Origin: JACZST01 sp964195155
GTDB lineage: Bacteria; Actinomycetota; Acidimicrobiia; Spongiisociales; UBA5794
NCBI GenBank assembly: GCA_964195155.1
Contig: CAXMOP010000069.1
Location: forward strand, 1 to 41,774
DNA: 41,774 bases
Direction: 5' to 3'
Shown here: positions 24,694 through 33,776 of the stretch, piece after piece
How positions within the stretch are numbered: position 1 is the stretch's first letter
Layout: each line of letters opens with the position of its first letter
The notes under the pieces: model-generated
What the model was told of the DNA's origin: nothing
Database searches by the model: none
What the model saw: only the letters and a program-made list of their open reading frames with translations
Program-made: the position numbers and the translations under genes

Positions 24694-26043
24694 CTATTGC
24701 GAAGGGATCTCGTCGTCTTCCGCTTGATCTGCGCGGGCTGCGACCGGTGCCGACGGCGTCGGCGCGAGTGGGTACTCGAAGTCGTCCGGCAGGTCGTCCG
24801 GCTCGACCAGCATTCCCTCGGGAAGCGCATCGCGTTCGCGTTCGCGGGCGTCACGGACCCGCCAGCCGCCCAGTGCCCAGCCCCCGACGCCCCATATGTG
24901 GGCGATGATGAATAGGAGGGCGCCGAGCGCGCCGATGCCGACCAGCGAGCCCGCCCAGATCGCCGCCCGCCACAGCACGGCTCCGAAAACAAACGCTCCG
25001 AACAGGCCGCCCTTGCGTCGCATCAGCAGATCCCCCACCACCGTGACCGACGGAATGGGGCCGACGACCAAACCGAGCAGCATCCCGAACCCGAGGATCA
25101 GCGCCAACGGCAACCCGACCAGCGTTCCGGCGAGCAGCACGAGCACGATCGGTCCGGCAATCACGACGCCGATGCCGATCAGCAGCGTCTTGATCGGGTT
25201 CTTCTCGATCGCGTCGACCGATGCCTCCCCGGTTGCGCGGAACATCCAAAACGCGACGAGACCGGCAAGAACGAACCCGAGGAAGGTGACGATATTGGCC
25301 ATGGTCAGGAGCAGGCCGTAGAAGAAGTTGGACTGGGCCGGTAGCGCCACCACCTCTCCGGCGACGTCGGCGCCCTGGGCGATCGAGGCGTCGTTTGGCG
25401 ACCGGTAGAGGACGTCCCCGCCGACGGTTGCATCAGGGCCGATGGTGAGCAGCTCAACCGCGATGTCGATGTCGCGTCCCACCACGCCGTCGACAACGGC
25501 GGTCACCAATCGGCCGCGCAGATCCCGCCCGAGGGTGCCGTCGTTACGAAAGGCGGCGCCGAATTGGATGGCGTCGTTGCCGACGCTCCCATGCCGCCCG
25601 ATGGTGAACGTGCCGGCGGTGATGAGAACGTCACCTGCCACGGTGCCCTCGATCTCGACCGAAGGAGACGCCGAGCGCAGTGATCCCTCGATCACCCCCT
25701 CCGCTTCGACCCGAACGGTGCCAGAGGTCAGTGCGTTCACGCTGCCGGTGATCGTGCCGGCGATGGTCAGATTGCCGGTCACGATCGTGAGATCACCATC
25801 GATCAGCCCTTCGACCCGGCCCGAGGTCGACGCCACATAGACGTCCTCGGTGATCGGTCTGCCCTCTTCGACGATGAAGATCTCCGCGGTGATCACCGAT
25901 CCGAGCACCGGCGCGATCAGGGAGGGGGCGACGACGAGCAACGCGACGACCGATATGGCCAGATATCGTGTCTGGATCCGCGCCTTGCTCCATGTGCGGA
26001 AACCGGACCGGGCCGCTCGGAGCACCCGCTTCAGCGCCCGCAT
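24694..26043 (-). CDS. Bactofilin/polymer-forming-domain membrane protein
   Basis: A 449-residue protein. An N-terminal membrane helix lies at about 27-50. Residues 60-235 are strand-turn repeats of the polymer-forming type (for example GLIDGDLTIVTGNLTIAGTITGSV), followed by about four to five hydrophobic helices and an acidic tail. It is expected to sit in the membrane with a right-handed beta-helix domain and may be a scaffold. The ATG at 26043 is chosen because the frame upstream translates two 99-bp repeats. It is the last gene before the convergent junction, 250 bp after nuoN2. Confidence 0.75.
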   Translation of the reverse strand: MRALKRVLRAARSGFRTWSKARIQTRYLAISVVALLVVAPSLIAPVLGSVITAEIFIVEEGRPITEDVYVASTSGRVEGLIDGDLTIVTGNLTIAGTITGSVNALTSGTVRVEAEGVIEGSLRSASPSVEIEGTVAGDVLITAGTFTIGRHGSVGNDAIQFGAAFRNDGTLGRDLRGRLVTAVVDGVVGRDIDIAVELLTIGPDATVGGDVLYRSPNDASIAQGADVAGEVVALPAQSNFFYGLLLTMANIVTFLGFVLAGLVAFWMFRATGEASVDAIEKNPIKTLLIGIGVVIAGPIVLVLLAGTLVGLPLALILGFGMLLGLVVGPIPSVTVVGDLLMRRKGGLFGAFVFGAVLWRAAIWAGSLVGIGALGALLFIIAHIWGVGGWALGGWRVRDARERERDALPEGMLVEPDDLPDDFEYPLAPTPSAPVAARADQAEDDEIPSQ

Positions 26044-26083
26044 CGATTGGTGCCAGTCATCTCGAAAGAACTGTGTCCATTGT

Positions 26084-26281
26084 TTCCCGCTCTTGCCACT
26101 TCGTGGCAGGCCGCTCGGGCCCCGACTCAGCGGAGTTCCCTGATCGTGAACAGACTCTGTGGTCTCATCCGCATCGCCTTCGTTCCCGCTCTTGCCACTT
26201 CGTGGCAGGCCGCTCGGACCCCGGCTCAGCGGAGTTCCCTGATCGTGAACAGACTCTGTGGTCCCGTCCGCATCGCCTTCG
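26084..26281. repeat. Two tandem 99-bp direct repeats downstream of nuoN2
   Basis: Copies lie at 26084-26182 and 26183-26281 and differ at a few positions. Each contains the hairpin TGCCAC-TTC-GTGGCA. The unit is exactly 33 codons and stays open on the minus strand, so it would add two 33-residue repeats to the next protein if translation began earlier. The repeats fill most of the 250-bp gap between nuoN2 and the bactofilin-like gene. Confidence 0.88.
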
Positions 26282-26293
26282 TCTGGGGATCCT

Positions 26294-27772
26294 CTAGAGC
26301 GGTAGCGCCTCACGGACGATCTCGAGCAGCGGCCATGGCACCAATCCAAGCAGAACCGTTGCCACGGTCGCGAAGACCAGCGCGACTGCCGAGGTCGCCG
26401 GGATCAGCAGCGGACCATCGTCGTGCGGGTCATCCATGAACATCACCGCAGCGACCCGGAAGTAGACATACATCCCCACCACCATCGTCAGCAGGGCGAG
26501 GACCATCAGCCACAGGTATCCGGCGTCGGTTGCGCTGCTGAACACGCCGATCTTTGCAATGAATCCGGAGGTGAAGGGGATTCCGCTCATCGCCAGGAGC
26601 ATGATCAGCATCGACCATGCCAGCCAAGGCGCCCGTGAAGACAGCCCGGCCCACTCCGGGAGCGGGGACCGGCCGTTGCGAGGCCCGGCGACGATTGAGG
26701 CGACCGTAAAGGCCCCGATCAGCGTCAGCGCGTAGGTGGTGAGGTAGAACCACATCGAGCCGATCCCGTCCCGGCCGGCAACAAGGGCAAGCAGGATGTA
26801 GCCGGCATGGGCGACCCCGGAGTAGGCGAGGATTCGCTTCACGTCGGTTTGCACCACAGCCAGGACGGTCCCGATGATCATCGACGCACCGGAAATCACC
26901 GCGAGCAGCGGCGACCAGTCGTCGATCTGGGAGGGCAGGCCGCCGATGAGAATTCTGGCGAGCGCGGCGAACCCGGCGATCTTGACCCCGGCGACCATCA
27001 AGCCGACGATGCCGCCTGGTGCTCCCGAATAGACATCAGGGGCCCATTGATGGAACGGCGCGGCCGACACTTTGAACGCCAGCCCGACGATGACCAGCCC
27101 CATGCCGAGGAGCAGGATCGCCGGCTCCGTCACGATGAAGCCTGACAGGAAAGTGCGCATGCTTCCTGCGCCGTAGAACGCGGTCGATCCGGTTCCGGCG
27201 AACAGCAGCGCCCCGCCGTAGATGAAGATCGCCGAGGCAAGGGACCCGAGCAGGAAGTACTTGACCGCGGCCTCGTCGGCGTCGAGCCGCTCGCGGGTGA
27301 ACCCTGCCAGCACGTACAACGCAATCGATGCGGTCTCCAGGCCGAGGAAGACCATGACGATGTTGGCCGACGCGGTCATCATGTGCAGTCCGGCGACGGA
27401 TAGCAGTAGCAGCGTGACGAACTCGGCGCCCCTACTCCCCAACGACTCGATCAGCGGCCACGCCGCGGCAAGACCGAGGAGTGCGACGCCGAAGATCAGG
27501 ACCCCGGAGTACGCCGAGAAATGGTCCATCACCACCATCGGCAGTCGAACAACCGGGATGCCCTGCGCAGAGAAGTACAGGTTGTCCGCGCCCTCGTCGA
27601 GGGCGCTCCATTGCAGCACCGAGGCGGCAGCGGCAGTCGCGAGCGAGAACACGGCAACGATGCCCCACTCACGCGTCGGACGGTCGAGCAGGACGGCGAG
27701 CAGGATCACACCCAGGGCGCCGACGAGCAGGAAGACCTCCGGGGCGATGGGGAGGAACGAGGCGTTGTTCAT
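26294..27772 (-). CDS. nuoN: NADH-quinone oxidoreductase subunit N (14-subunit complex I)
   Basis: A 492-residue antiporter-like subunit with about 14 helices, last nuo gene of the second operon. AFKVSAAPFHQWAPDVYSGAP is the typical NuoN motif. The ATG at 27772 overlaps the nuoM stop as ATGA. It is clearly a different version from nuoN of the first operon. Confidence 0.95.
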   Translation of the reverse strand: MNNASFLPIAPEVFLLVGALGVILLAVLLDRPTREWGIVAVFSLATAAAASVLQWSALDEGADNLYFSAQGIPVVRLPMVVMDHFSAYSGVLIFGVALLGLAAAWPLIESLGSRGAEFVTLLLLSVAGLHMMTASANIVMVFLGLETASIALYVLAGFTRERLDADEAAVKYFLLGSLASAIFIYGGALLFAGTGSTAFYGAGSMRTFLSGFIVTEPAILLLGMGLVIVGLAFKVSAAPFHQWAPDVYSGAPGGIVGLMVAGVKIAGFAALARILIGGLPSQIDDWSPLLAVISGASMIIGTVLAVVQTDVKRILAYSGVAHAGYILLALVAGRDGIGSMWFYLTTYALTLIGAFTVASIVAGPRNGRSPLPEWAGLSSRAPWLAWSMLIMLLAMSGIPFTSGFIAKIGVFSSATDAGYLWLMVLALLTMVVGMYVYFRVAAVMFMDDPHDDGPLLIPATSAVALVFATVATVLLGLVPWPLLEIVREALPL

Positions 27773-29298
27773 CCCGAGCCCTCGTCTGGAGTGAAGCCGT
27801 TGTCGGGCACCTCGTAGGTCGTAGTGGCCTCGATGCGGTCGAGGATGAGGTCCACCGAGGGTTGGATCCGGTCCAGGATGGGCTTCGGGTAGATACCGAT
27901 AGCGAGGACGAGGACGATCAGCGGGGCGATGATGGCGATCTCGCGGAACCCGAGGTCCCGGAGTTCGGCGTTCGCGGAGTTGGTGATCGGCCCGGTGAAG
28001 ATCCGCTCATAGGCCCACAACAGATAGATCGCGGCCAGCACCACGCCCGAGGCGCCGATGATGGCAAGCACCGGCAGCGTCAGGTAGCTGCCGATGAGTA
28101 CCGCAAACTCGCCGACGAAACCCGAAAGCCCCGGAAGCCCGATCGAAGCGAAGGCCATGAAGAGGAAGAACCCCGCGTAGATCGGCATGACCGTGGCGAT
28201 CCCGCCGTAGTCGTCGATTCGCCTGGTGTGGCGTCGGTCATAGAGCATGCCGACCAGAAGGAACAGGGCACCGGTAACCAGGCCATGGCTGAGCATCACG
28301 AACACGCCGCCCGACAGTCCCTGGCTGGTCAGGGCAAAGATGCCCAGGATTACAAAGCCCATGTGACTGATCGACGAGTACGCGACCAGCCGCTTGACGT
28401 CGGGCTGGACGATGGCGACCACCGCGCCGTACACGATTCCCACCACACCGAGGACGGCGATGGCAAAGGCAAGATCGACCGTGGCCTCGGGGAACAGGGT
28501 CATATTGAAGCGAAGGAACCCGTAGCCGCCCATCTTCAGCAGCACCCCGGCAAGGATCACCGAGCCGGCGGTCGGCGCCTCGGTATGGGCGTCGGCCAGC
28601 CAGGTGTGGAGCGGCACGATCGGGACCTTGACGGCGAAGGCGAACCCGAAGGTGAGGAACAACAGCAGCTGGGCGGTGGAGGAGAGGGGGATGTCGAGGA
28701 TCACCCGGTGGTCGAAGTTGGCAACGGTGCCAACCGCGTCGCCGGCCAGCACTCCGAGGGCGATGATCCCGTCGAGGAGGAAGATCGACCCGACGGCGCT
28801 GAACAGGAGGAACTTCATCGACGCGTAGCGGCGGTTGCCGGAGCCCCAGACGCCGATCAGCATGTACATCGGGACGAGGACGACCTCGAAGAAGGCGAAG
28901 AACAGCAGGAGGTCGAGGGCGACGAACACACCGAGCAGCCCGGTCTCCAGGATCAGCATCGCAATCACGAAATGCCTTGGCCGCTTGGTGATCGAGGTGG
29001 AGGCGGCGATCGCCAGCGGGAACAAGACGGCGGTGAGCACCACCATCCACAGCGAGATCCCGTCGACACCGAGCCTCCAGCCGATGCCCAGCTCCTCGGA
29101 CAGGGTGTGGTCGACGGTGAATTGGAAGAAGGGGTCTCCGACCTCGAAGTTGAAGGCGACCCACCCCGCAACGGCGAGCGCGGGAATGGTGAGGGCCAGG
29201 CCGAGTGGGCGGATGAGCTCATCCCGCCCGCGCGGGATCAGGGCGACCACCACTGCGCCGAGTACCGGCAGCACCACGAGCCAGGTGAGCGCGTTCAC
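27769..29298 (-). CDS. nuoM: NADH-quinone oxidoreductase subunit M (14-subunit complex I)
   Basis: A 509-residue antiporter-like subunit. VPIVPLHTWLADAHTEAPT and FFEVVLVPMYMLIG are visible. The GTG at 29298 overlaps the nuoL stop as GTGA. Length and motifs are normal. Confidence 0.95.
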   Translation of the reverse strand: MNALTWLVVLPVLGAVVVALIPRGRDELIRPLGLALTIPALAVAGWVAFNFEVGDPFFQFTVDHTLSEELGIGWRLGVDGISLWMVVLTAVLFPLAIAASTSITKRPRHFVIAMLILETGLLGVFVALDLLLFFAFFEVVLVPMYMLIGVWGSGNRRYASMKFLLFSAVGSIFLLDGIIALGVLAGDAVGTVANFDHRVILDIPLSSTAQLLLFLTFGFAFAVKVPIVPLHTWLADAHTEAPTAGSVILAGVLLKMGGYGFLRFNMTLFPEATVDLAFAIAVLGVVGIVYGAVVAIVQPDVKRLVAYSSISHMGFVILGIFALTSQGLSGGVFVMLSHGLVTGALFLLVGMLYDRRHTRRIDDYGGIATVMPIYAGFFLFMAFASIGLPGLSGFVGEFAVLIGSYLTLPVLAIIGASGVVLAAIYLLWAYERIFTGPITNSANAELRDLGFREIAIIAPLIVLVLAIGIYPKPILDRIQPSVDLILDRIEATTTYEVPDNGFTPDEGSG

Positions 29299-31166
29299 AA
29301 CAGCCCCTGGATCAGCACGAGCAGCAACACCACACCAACGGTCCCGGCAAGCATGACCAGGCCGTACCAGCGCACCCATCCGGTCTGCGCGTCGCTCATC
29401 GACTCACCGAGCGAGCGGACCCCGCGGCCGACACCGTTCACCATCCCGTCGATCACCCGCTGGTCGAGGACCGTCGCCGTCCACGTCGCAGCCGCCTTGC
29501 CGGGGGCGACGACAAACCTCCCATACCAGTCGTCGATGCCGTAGCCATCCACTGCGGCGGCCCAATACCCGCCCTCGTCCTCGGGCAGGGACCGGCGGTA
29601 CCGGAGCCAGGCGCCGAGGATGCCGGCGATGGTGACCGATAGTGCGACCAGGGCCAGGATTCCCACGACCGGGGCTTCCGGCGCTTGCTGCTGGGAAACA
29701 CCGTGCAGGCTCGTTTCGAGGAAGTGCTCCAGGCCGAGGCGGAACGGCGTGTTGGACACGCCGCCGATCGCCGCCAGGACCGCCAGGATCACCAACGGGG
29801 CGGTCATGATCGGGGGGGCCTCGTGCGGATCGGCGGCGTCGGGCCAGCGCTCCTCGCCGCCGAACGTGAGGATCATCAGCCGCGTGATGTAGAAGGCGGT
29901 GAGCAAGGCCGCGGCCACCGCGATCGCCCACAGCAGCACGAAGTAGCTGCCGTGGGCGAAGGCGGCGGCGAGAATCTCGTCCTTCGACCAGAACCCCGAA
30001 AGCGGGACCACGCCGGCAAGGGCGAGCCAGGCGACCACCATCGTCCAGAAGGTGATCGGCATGACCTTGCGGAGTCCGCCCATCTTCCGCAGATCCTGCT
30101 CACCCCCCAGGGCATGGATCACCGCGCCGGCCCCGAGGAATAGCAGCGCCTTGAAGAAGGCGTGCGTCATCAGGTGGAACATGGCTGCGGTGTAGGCGGT
30201 GACGCCGAGCGCCATGACCATGAATCCGAGCTGGCTGATCGTCGAGTAGGCGAGCACCCGCTTGATGTCGCGCTGACCGACCGCCAGCGTGGCGGCGAAC
30301 AGCGCAGTGGCCGCCCCCACCGTCGCTACCACGACGAGGGTGGCCGGAGCCAGGTCGAAGAGCACCGCCGTGCGAGCAATCATGTAGATGCCGGCCGTCA
30401 CCATCGTCGCGGCATGGATGAGCGCCGACACCGGCGTTGGCCCCTCCATGGCGTCGGGCAGCCACACATACAGCGGGATCTGCGCCGACTTGCCAACCGC
30501 CCCGACAAAGAGCAGGAGGGTGATGGCGGTCGCCATACCGGTCGTCAATACCGCGGGCGCCGACGCGAACACCGCGGCGAATTCGAAGGTGCCGAATGCG
30601 GCGAAGATCAGCATCAGGCCCACCAGGAAGCCGTAGTCACCGATGCGATTGACGATGAACGCCTTCTTCCCGGCCGCCGCCGCGGCGGGCCGAGCGAACC
30701 AGAAACTGATCAGCAGATACGAGGACAGTCCGACGAGCTCCCATCCGACAAACATCACGACGAAGTTCGCGGCGAGCACCAGGATGAGCATCGAGGCAAC
30801 GAACAAGTTGAGGTAACCGAAGAAGGTGCCGAACCGGTCGTCGCCGTCCATGTAGCCGGTGGCGTAGACATGGATGAGGAAGCCGACGCCGGTGACGATC
30901 AGCGTCATCATGGCGGCGAGGGGGTCCCACAGGAGCGACGCCTCGACGCCAACAACGGGAATCCAACGGAACAGATCCAGCGTCTCCGGCTCGCCGCTGC
31001 CGGTGAACAACGGAACACTGGCCACGGCAGCGAACACGAAGGCGATCCCGACCAGCGCCGAGGCCAGCCACCCGGACCACGGCTCTCCGATCCGCTTGCC
31101 GAAGATGATGAGAGTGGCGGCACCGATGAGGGGCAGGGCGATCAACACCCACAGCGCATCGATCAC
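29295..31166 (-). CDS. nuoL: NADH-quinone oxidoreductase subunit L (14-subunit complex I)
   Basis: A 623-residue antiporter-like subunit with the C-terminal lateral-helix extension. VGWELVGLSSYLLISFW and IPLYVWLPDAMEGPTPVSAL are conserved. The start is GTG at 31166, with AAGGGA 8-9 bases upstream, 4 bp after nuoK. It is about 80 residues shorter than NuoL of the first operon, mainly in the C-terminal part. Confidence 0.95.
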   Translation of the reverse strand: MIDALWVLIALPLIGAATLIIFGKRIGEPWSGWLASALVGIAFVFAAVASVPLFTGSGEPETLDLFRWIPVVGVEASLLWDPLAAMMTLIVTGVGFLIHVYATGYMDGDDRFGTFFGYLNLFVASMLILVLAANFVVMFVGWELVGLSSYLLISFWFARPAAAAAGKKAFIVNRIGDYGFLVGLMLIFAAFGTFEFAAVFASAPAVLTTGMATAITLLLFVGAVGKSAQIPLYVWLPDAMEGPTPVSALIHAATMVTAGIYMIARTAVLFDLAPATLVVVATVGAATALFAATLAVGQRDIKRVLAYSTISQLGFMVMALGVTAYTAAMFHLMTHAFFKALLFLGAGAVIHALGGEQDLRKMGGLRKVMPITFWTMVVAWLALAGVVPLSGFWSKDEILAAAFAHGSYFVLLWAIAVAAALLTAFYITRLMILTFGGEERWPDAADPHEAPPIMTAPLVILAVLAAIGGVSNTPFRLGLEHFLETSLHGVSQQQAPEAPVVGILALVALSVTIAGILGAWLRYRRSLPEDEGGYWAAAVDGYGIDDWYGRFVVAPGKAAATWTATVLDQRVIDGMVNGVGRGVRSLGESMSDAQTGWVRWYGLVMLAGTVGVVLLLVLIQGLL

Positions 31167-31170
31167 CCGG

Positions 31171-31473
31171 TCATCCCTTCAACGCGGCGAGCTTGTCGAC
31201 GTCGGCGGTGGCGCGGCCGCGGAAGACGGCGATGAGGATCGCCAGGCCGACCGTCACCTCAGCCGCGGCCACGACAACAACGAAGAGCGCAGCGACCTGC
31301 CCCTCGATCAGCCCGAGCCCGGTTCCTGCTGAGACGAACGTGAGGTTGACCGAGTTCAGCATCAGCTCGATCGACATGAACATCACCAGCGCGTTGCGCC
31401 GCACCAGCACCCCCGCGGCGCCGATGGCAAAGAGCACCGCGGCCAGCGCCATGTACCAGCCGGGGTCGATCAT
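31171..31473 (-). CDS. nuoK: NADH-quinone oxidoreductase subunit K (14-subunit complex I)
   Basis: A 100-residue three-helix subunit with conserved Glu in MSIELMLNSVN and in VAAAEVTVGLAI. The ATG at 31473 overlaps the nuoJ stop as ATGA. Confidence 0.95.
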   Translation of the reverse strand: MIDPGWYMALAAVLFAIGAAGVLVRRNALVMFMSIELMLNSVNLTFVSAGTGLGLIEGQVAALFVVVVAAAEVTVGLAILIAVFRGRATADVDKLAALKG

Positions 31474-32000
31474 GGAACCTCACGCTCCGGCCGGGGACTG
31501 CGGGTCTCCGGATAGTGGGCGAGCGCGATCGCACCGACCGCGGCGATCGTCAGCAGGAAGATCGTCGACAGGAACGCCATCACCCAGGTGCCGAACAGGG
31601 CGTCCGCAACGACCTCGATCGTGCCGTTGAGCTCGTCGACGGCAAAGGGGCTGCTTGCAGTGATCCAGGCCTGGCTCCCGGCGATCAGGATCACCGCGGC
31701 GAGGCCGCCGGTGACGATGATGGCGAGGGGGCGTTGATACGGGATCCGCTCGGTGCGGTCTTCCGACTTGTCGACGCCGATGAGCATGATGACGAAGAGG
31801 AACAACGTCATCACCGCACCGGCATAGACCAGTACCTGGATCGCGGCTACGAAGTGGGCGTCCTGAAGCACGTAGAAAACGGCGATGGAAAACATCGTGG
31901 TGAGCAGGCCTATGGCGGAATGGACGGGGTTGCGGGCGAGCACCATCACCAGCGCACCGGCGATGGCGACCCCGGCAAAGAGAAAGAAGACAACGGTCAT
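31470..32000 (-). CDS. nuoJ: NADH-quinone oxidoreductase subunit J (14-subunit complex I)
   Basis: A 176-residue membrane subunit; VLVYAGAVMTLFLFVIMLIG is the diagnostic helix. The ATG at 32000 has GGAGGT 5 bases upstream. The frame is open further upstream, but that part translates heptamer array e and was excluded. The start codon lies in a perfect 7-bp stem. Confidence 0.94.
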   Translation of the reverse strand: MTVVFFLFAGVAIAGALVMVLARNPVHSAIGLLTTMFSIAVFYVLQDAHFVAAIQVLVYAGAVMTLFLFVIMLIGVDKSEDRTERIPYQRPLAIIVTGGLAAVILIAGSQAWITASSPFAVDELNGTIEVVADALFGTWVMAFLSTIFLLTIAAVGAIALAHYPETRSPRPEREVP

Positions 32001-32022
32001 CGGCAACCTCCGGTAGCCGATG
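31998..32022 (-). promoter_or_regulatory. Hairpin with nuoJ2 start codon in its stem
   Basis: On the minus strand CATCGGC and GCCGATG form a perfect 7-bp stem around an 11-base loop that holds the Shine-Dalgarno GGAGG. The ATG is the 3' end of the stem. It follows heptamer array e directly. Confidence 0.5.
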
Positions 32023-32163
32023 AGTCGCGAGTAGCGAGTCGCGAGTCGCGAGTCCCAAGTCCCAAGTTCAAACTCCCCAGCCGCGAGTCGCGGGTCGCTT
32101 GGCTCATCCGACGTCTCCTGATGGCGGGTCTTGCTCATGACTCGCGTCTCGCGACTCGCGACT
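32022..32163. repeat. Heptamer array e, inverted pair, nuoI2-nuoJ2 junction
   Basis: Six AGTC/AGTA-type units with a degenerate seventh (32023-32071, mainly AGTCGCG and AGTCCCA) plus one at 32086-32092 are followed by inverted units at 32136-32163 (CATGACT, CGCGTCT, CGCGACT, CGCGACT). The second half lies inside the 3' end of nuoI. Confidence 0.85.
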
Positions 32164-32739
32164 CCCGGCGCTTTCGCTCCAAGTCACGACGCCCTCGTAC
32201 TCGGCGCGGCCGGCCGGTGATGTGGCGCGCATCCATCCGTCGGAAATCCTCAGTTCGTCCAGGTCGATGAGCGGCCCGGCGGGCTGCGGGTGGTTTGGCG
32301 TGCCGTCGGGCTCCACCAGCAAGTCGTCCTTGGTGTAGATGGCGTCGATGCGATCGGTGACCGACATCTCGAAGAGGTTGGTCATCGTGATGGCCTCGGT
32401 CGGGCAGGCTTCGACGCAGAGACCACAGAAGATGCAGCGCAACATGTTGATGTCGTATACGAACCCGTACCGCTCACCGGGGCTGACCGGATCTTCGGGC
32501 GGATTGTCCGCGCCGCGTACGTAAATGCAGTCCGCTGGGCACGCCCCGGCGCACAGCTCGCAGCCGATGCACTTCTCCATGCCGTCGGGATACCGATTGA
32601 GCACGTGGCGCCCGTGGAAGCGCTCCGGCTTCTGTCGTTTCTGCTTCGGATACTGGATCGTCACCTTTGGCCGGAACATCTGGCGGAACGTGACCGCGAA
32701 TCCCTTCCAGGGGCCGAGGATCTCTTCAAACCACTTCAT
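32104..32739 (-). CDS. nuoI: NADH-quinone oxidoreductase subunit I, two [4Fe-4S] (14-subunit complex I)
   Basis: A 211-residue ferredoxin-like subunit. CIGCELCAGACP and CIFCGLCVEACP supply the ligands of N6a and N6b. The last 20 or so residues (including SRESRDASHE) are encoded by inverted heptamers of array e, so the natural stop seems to have been lost or displaced by the repeat. The ATG at 32739 overlaps the nuoH stop as ATGA. Confidence 0.95.
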   Translation of the reverse strand: MKWFEEILGPWKGFAVTFRQMFRPKVTIQYPKQKRQKPERFHGRHVLNRYPDGMEKCIGCELCAGACPADCIYVRGADNPPEDPVSPGERYGFVYDINMLRCIFCGLCVEACPTEAITMTNLFEMSVTDRIDAIYTKDDLLVEPDGTPNHPQPAGPLIDLDELRISDGWMRATSPAGRAEYEGVVTWSESAGSRESRDASHEQDPPSGDVG

Positions 32740-33776
32740 GACCACGGCACTCCGAACCGGCGCACCCCGAAGGTGAGCGCGAGCAGCACGATCCACACCA
32801 GCGACAGCGGGATCAGCCGTTTCCAACCGAACTCCATGAGCTGGTCGTAGCGGAGCCTGGGAAGGGTGGCGCGCGCCCAGATGAACAGGAAGATCACGGC
32901 AAAGGTCTTGAGCAGGAACCAGACGACCGGGAGCAGGTACTGCACGAGGGTCGGTCCGAAGACGGGCCCATGCCAACCCCCAAGAAAGAACACAACGGTG
33001 AGGGCCGCAATGTTGAACAGGTTGATGTACTCGGCGAGGAAGAACAGGGCGAATCGGAAACCGGAGTACTCGGTATGGAAGCCGCCGACGAGCTCTTGCT
33101 CGGCCTCCACCAGGTCGAATGGCGCCCGGTTGGTCTCGGCGAACCCGGCGATCAGGAACACGACGAATGACGGGATGAGCACCACGTTCCAGGACGGAAA
33201 AATGCCAAACAGGGTTTCGCCCTGGGCATCCACGATGCCGGCCAGCGACGTCGTCCCCGTGTACATGACCACCGGCACCAGGGCCAGGCCGAGCGCCGCC
33301 TCATAAGAGATCATCTGGGCCGACGCCCGCACCGAGCCGAGCAACGGGTACTTGGATCCCGACGACCAGCCGGCGAACACCACCGCGTACACCGCGATTG
33401 ACGACATGGCCAGGAAGTACAGGACGCCGATGTTGAGATCGGTGACATGCAGATCGTAGGTGGTGTCCCCGATCGTGATCGGCGCACCGACGGGAACGAC
33501 CAGAAAGATCAGGAGCGCGGGCAGGAGGGCGAGGATCGGAGCGGTGAGATAGACGAGTGGCTCAGCTCGGCGCGGCGTGATCGGTTCTTTGAAGAGCAGC
33601 TTGATGCCGTCGGCGAGGGTCTGCATCAAGCCGGCGGGGCCTGCCCGGTTCGGGCCAATACGGTTCTGCATCAGCGCAACGATGCGACGCTCCGCCCAGA
33701 TCAGGATGATCACGATGCCAAACAGGAACACAAATGCGATCACGACCTTGACCACGACGAGCCAGAATTCGTTCAT
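32736..33776 (-). CDS. nuoH: NADH-quinone oxidoreductase subunit H (14-subunit complex I)
   Basis: A 346-residue membrane subunit with about eight helices. The canonical quinone-chamber loop ETNRAPFDLVEAEQELVGG and FHTEYSGFRFALFFLAEY are intact. The ATG at 33776 overlaps the nuoG stop as ATGA. Confidence 0.95.
   Translation of the reverse strand: MNEFWLVVVKVVIAFVFLFGIVIILIWAERRIVALMQNRIGPNRAGPAGLMQTLADGIKLLFKEPITPRRAEPLVYLTAPILALLPALLIFLVVPVGAPITIGDTTYDLHVTDLNIGVLYFLAMSSIAVYAVVFAGWSSGSKYPLLGSVRASAQMISYEAALGLALVPVVMYTGTTSLAGIVDAQGETLFGIFPSWNVVLIPSFVVFLIAGFAETNRAPFDLVEAEQELVGGFHTEYSGFRFALFFLAEYINLFNIAALTVVFFLGGWHGPVFGPTLVQYLLPVVWFLLKTFAVIFLFIWARATLPRLRYDQLMEFGWKRLIPLSLVWIVLLALTFGVRRFGVPWS

Noticed and set aside
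26285..26299. GGGGATCCTCTAGAG, identical to part of a common cloning-vector polylinker.
   Set aside because: It overlaps the nuoN2 stop codon in natural context, and the flanks do not continue into polylinker sequence. Most likely chance; a read-level check would settle it.
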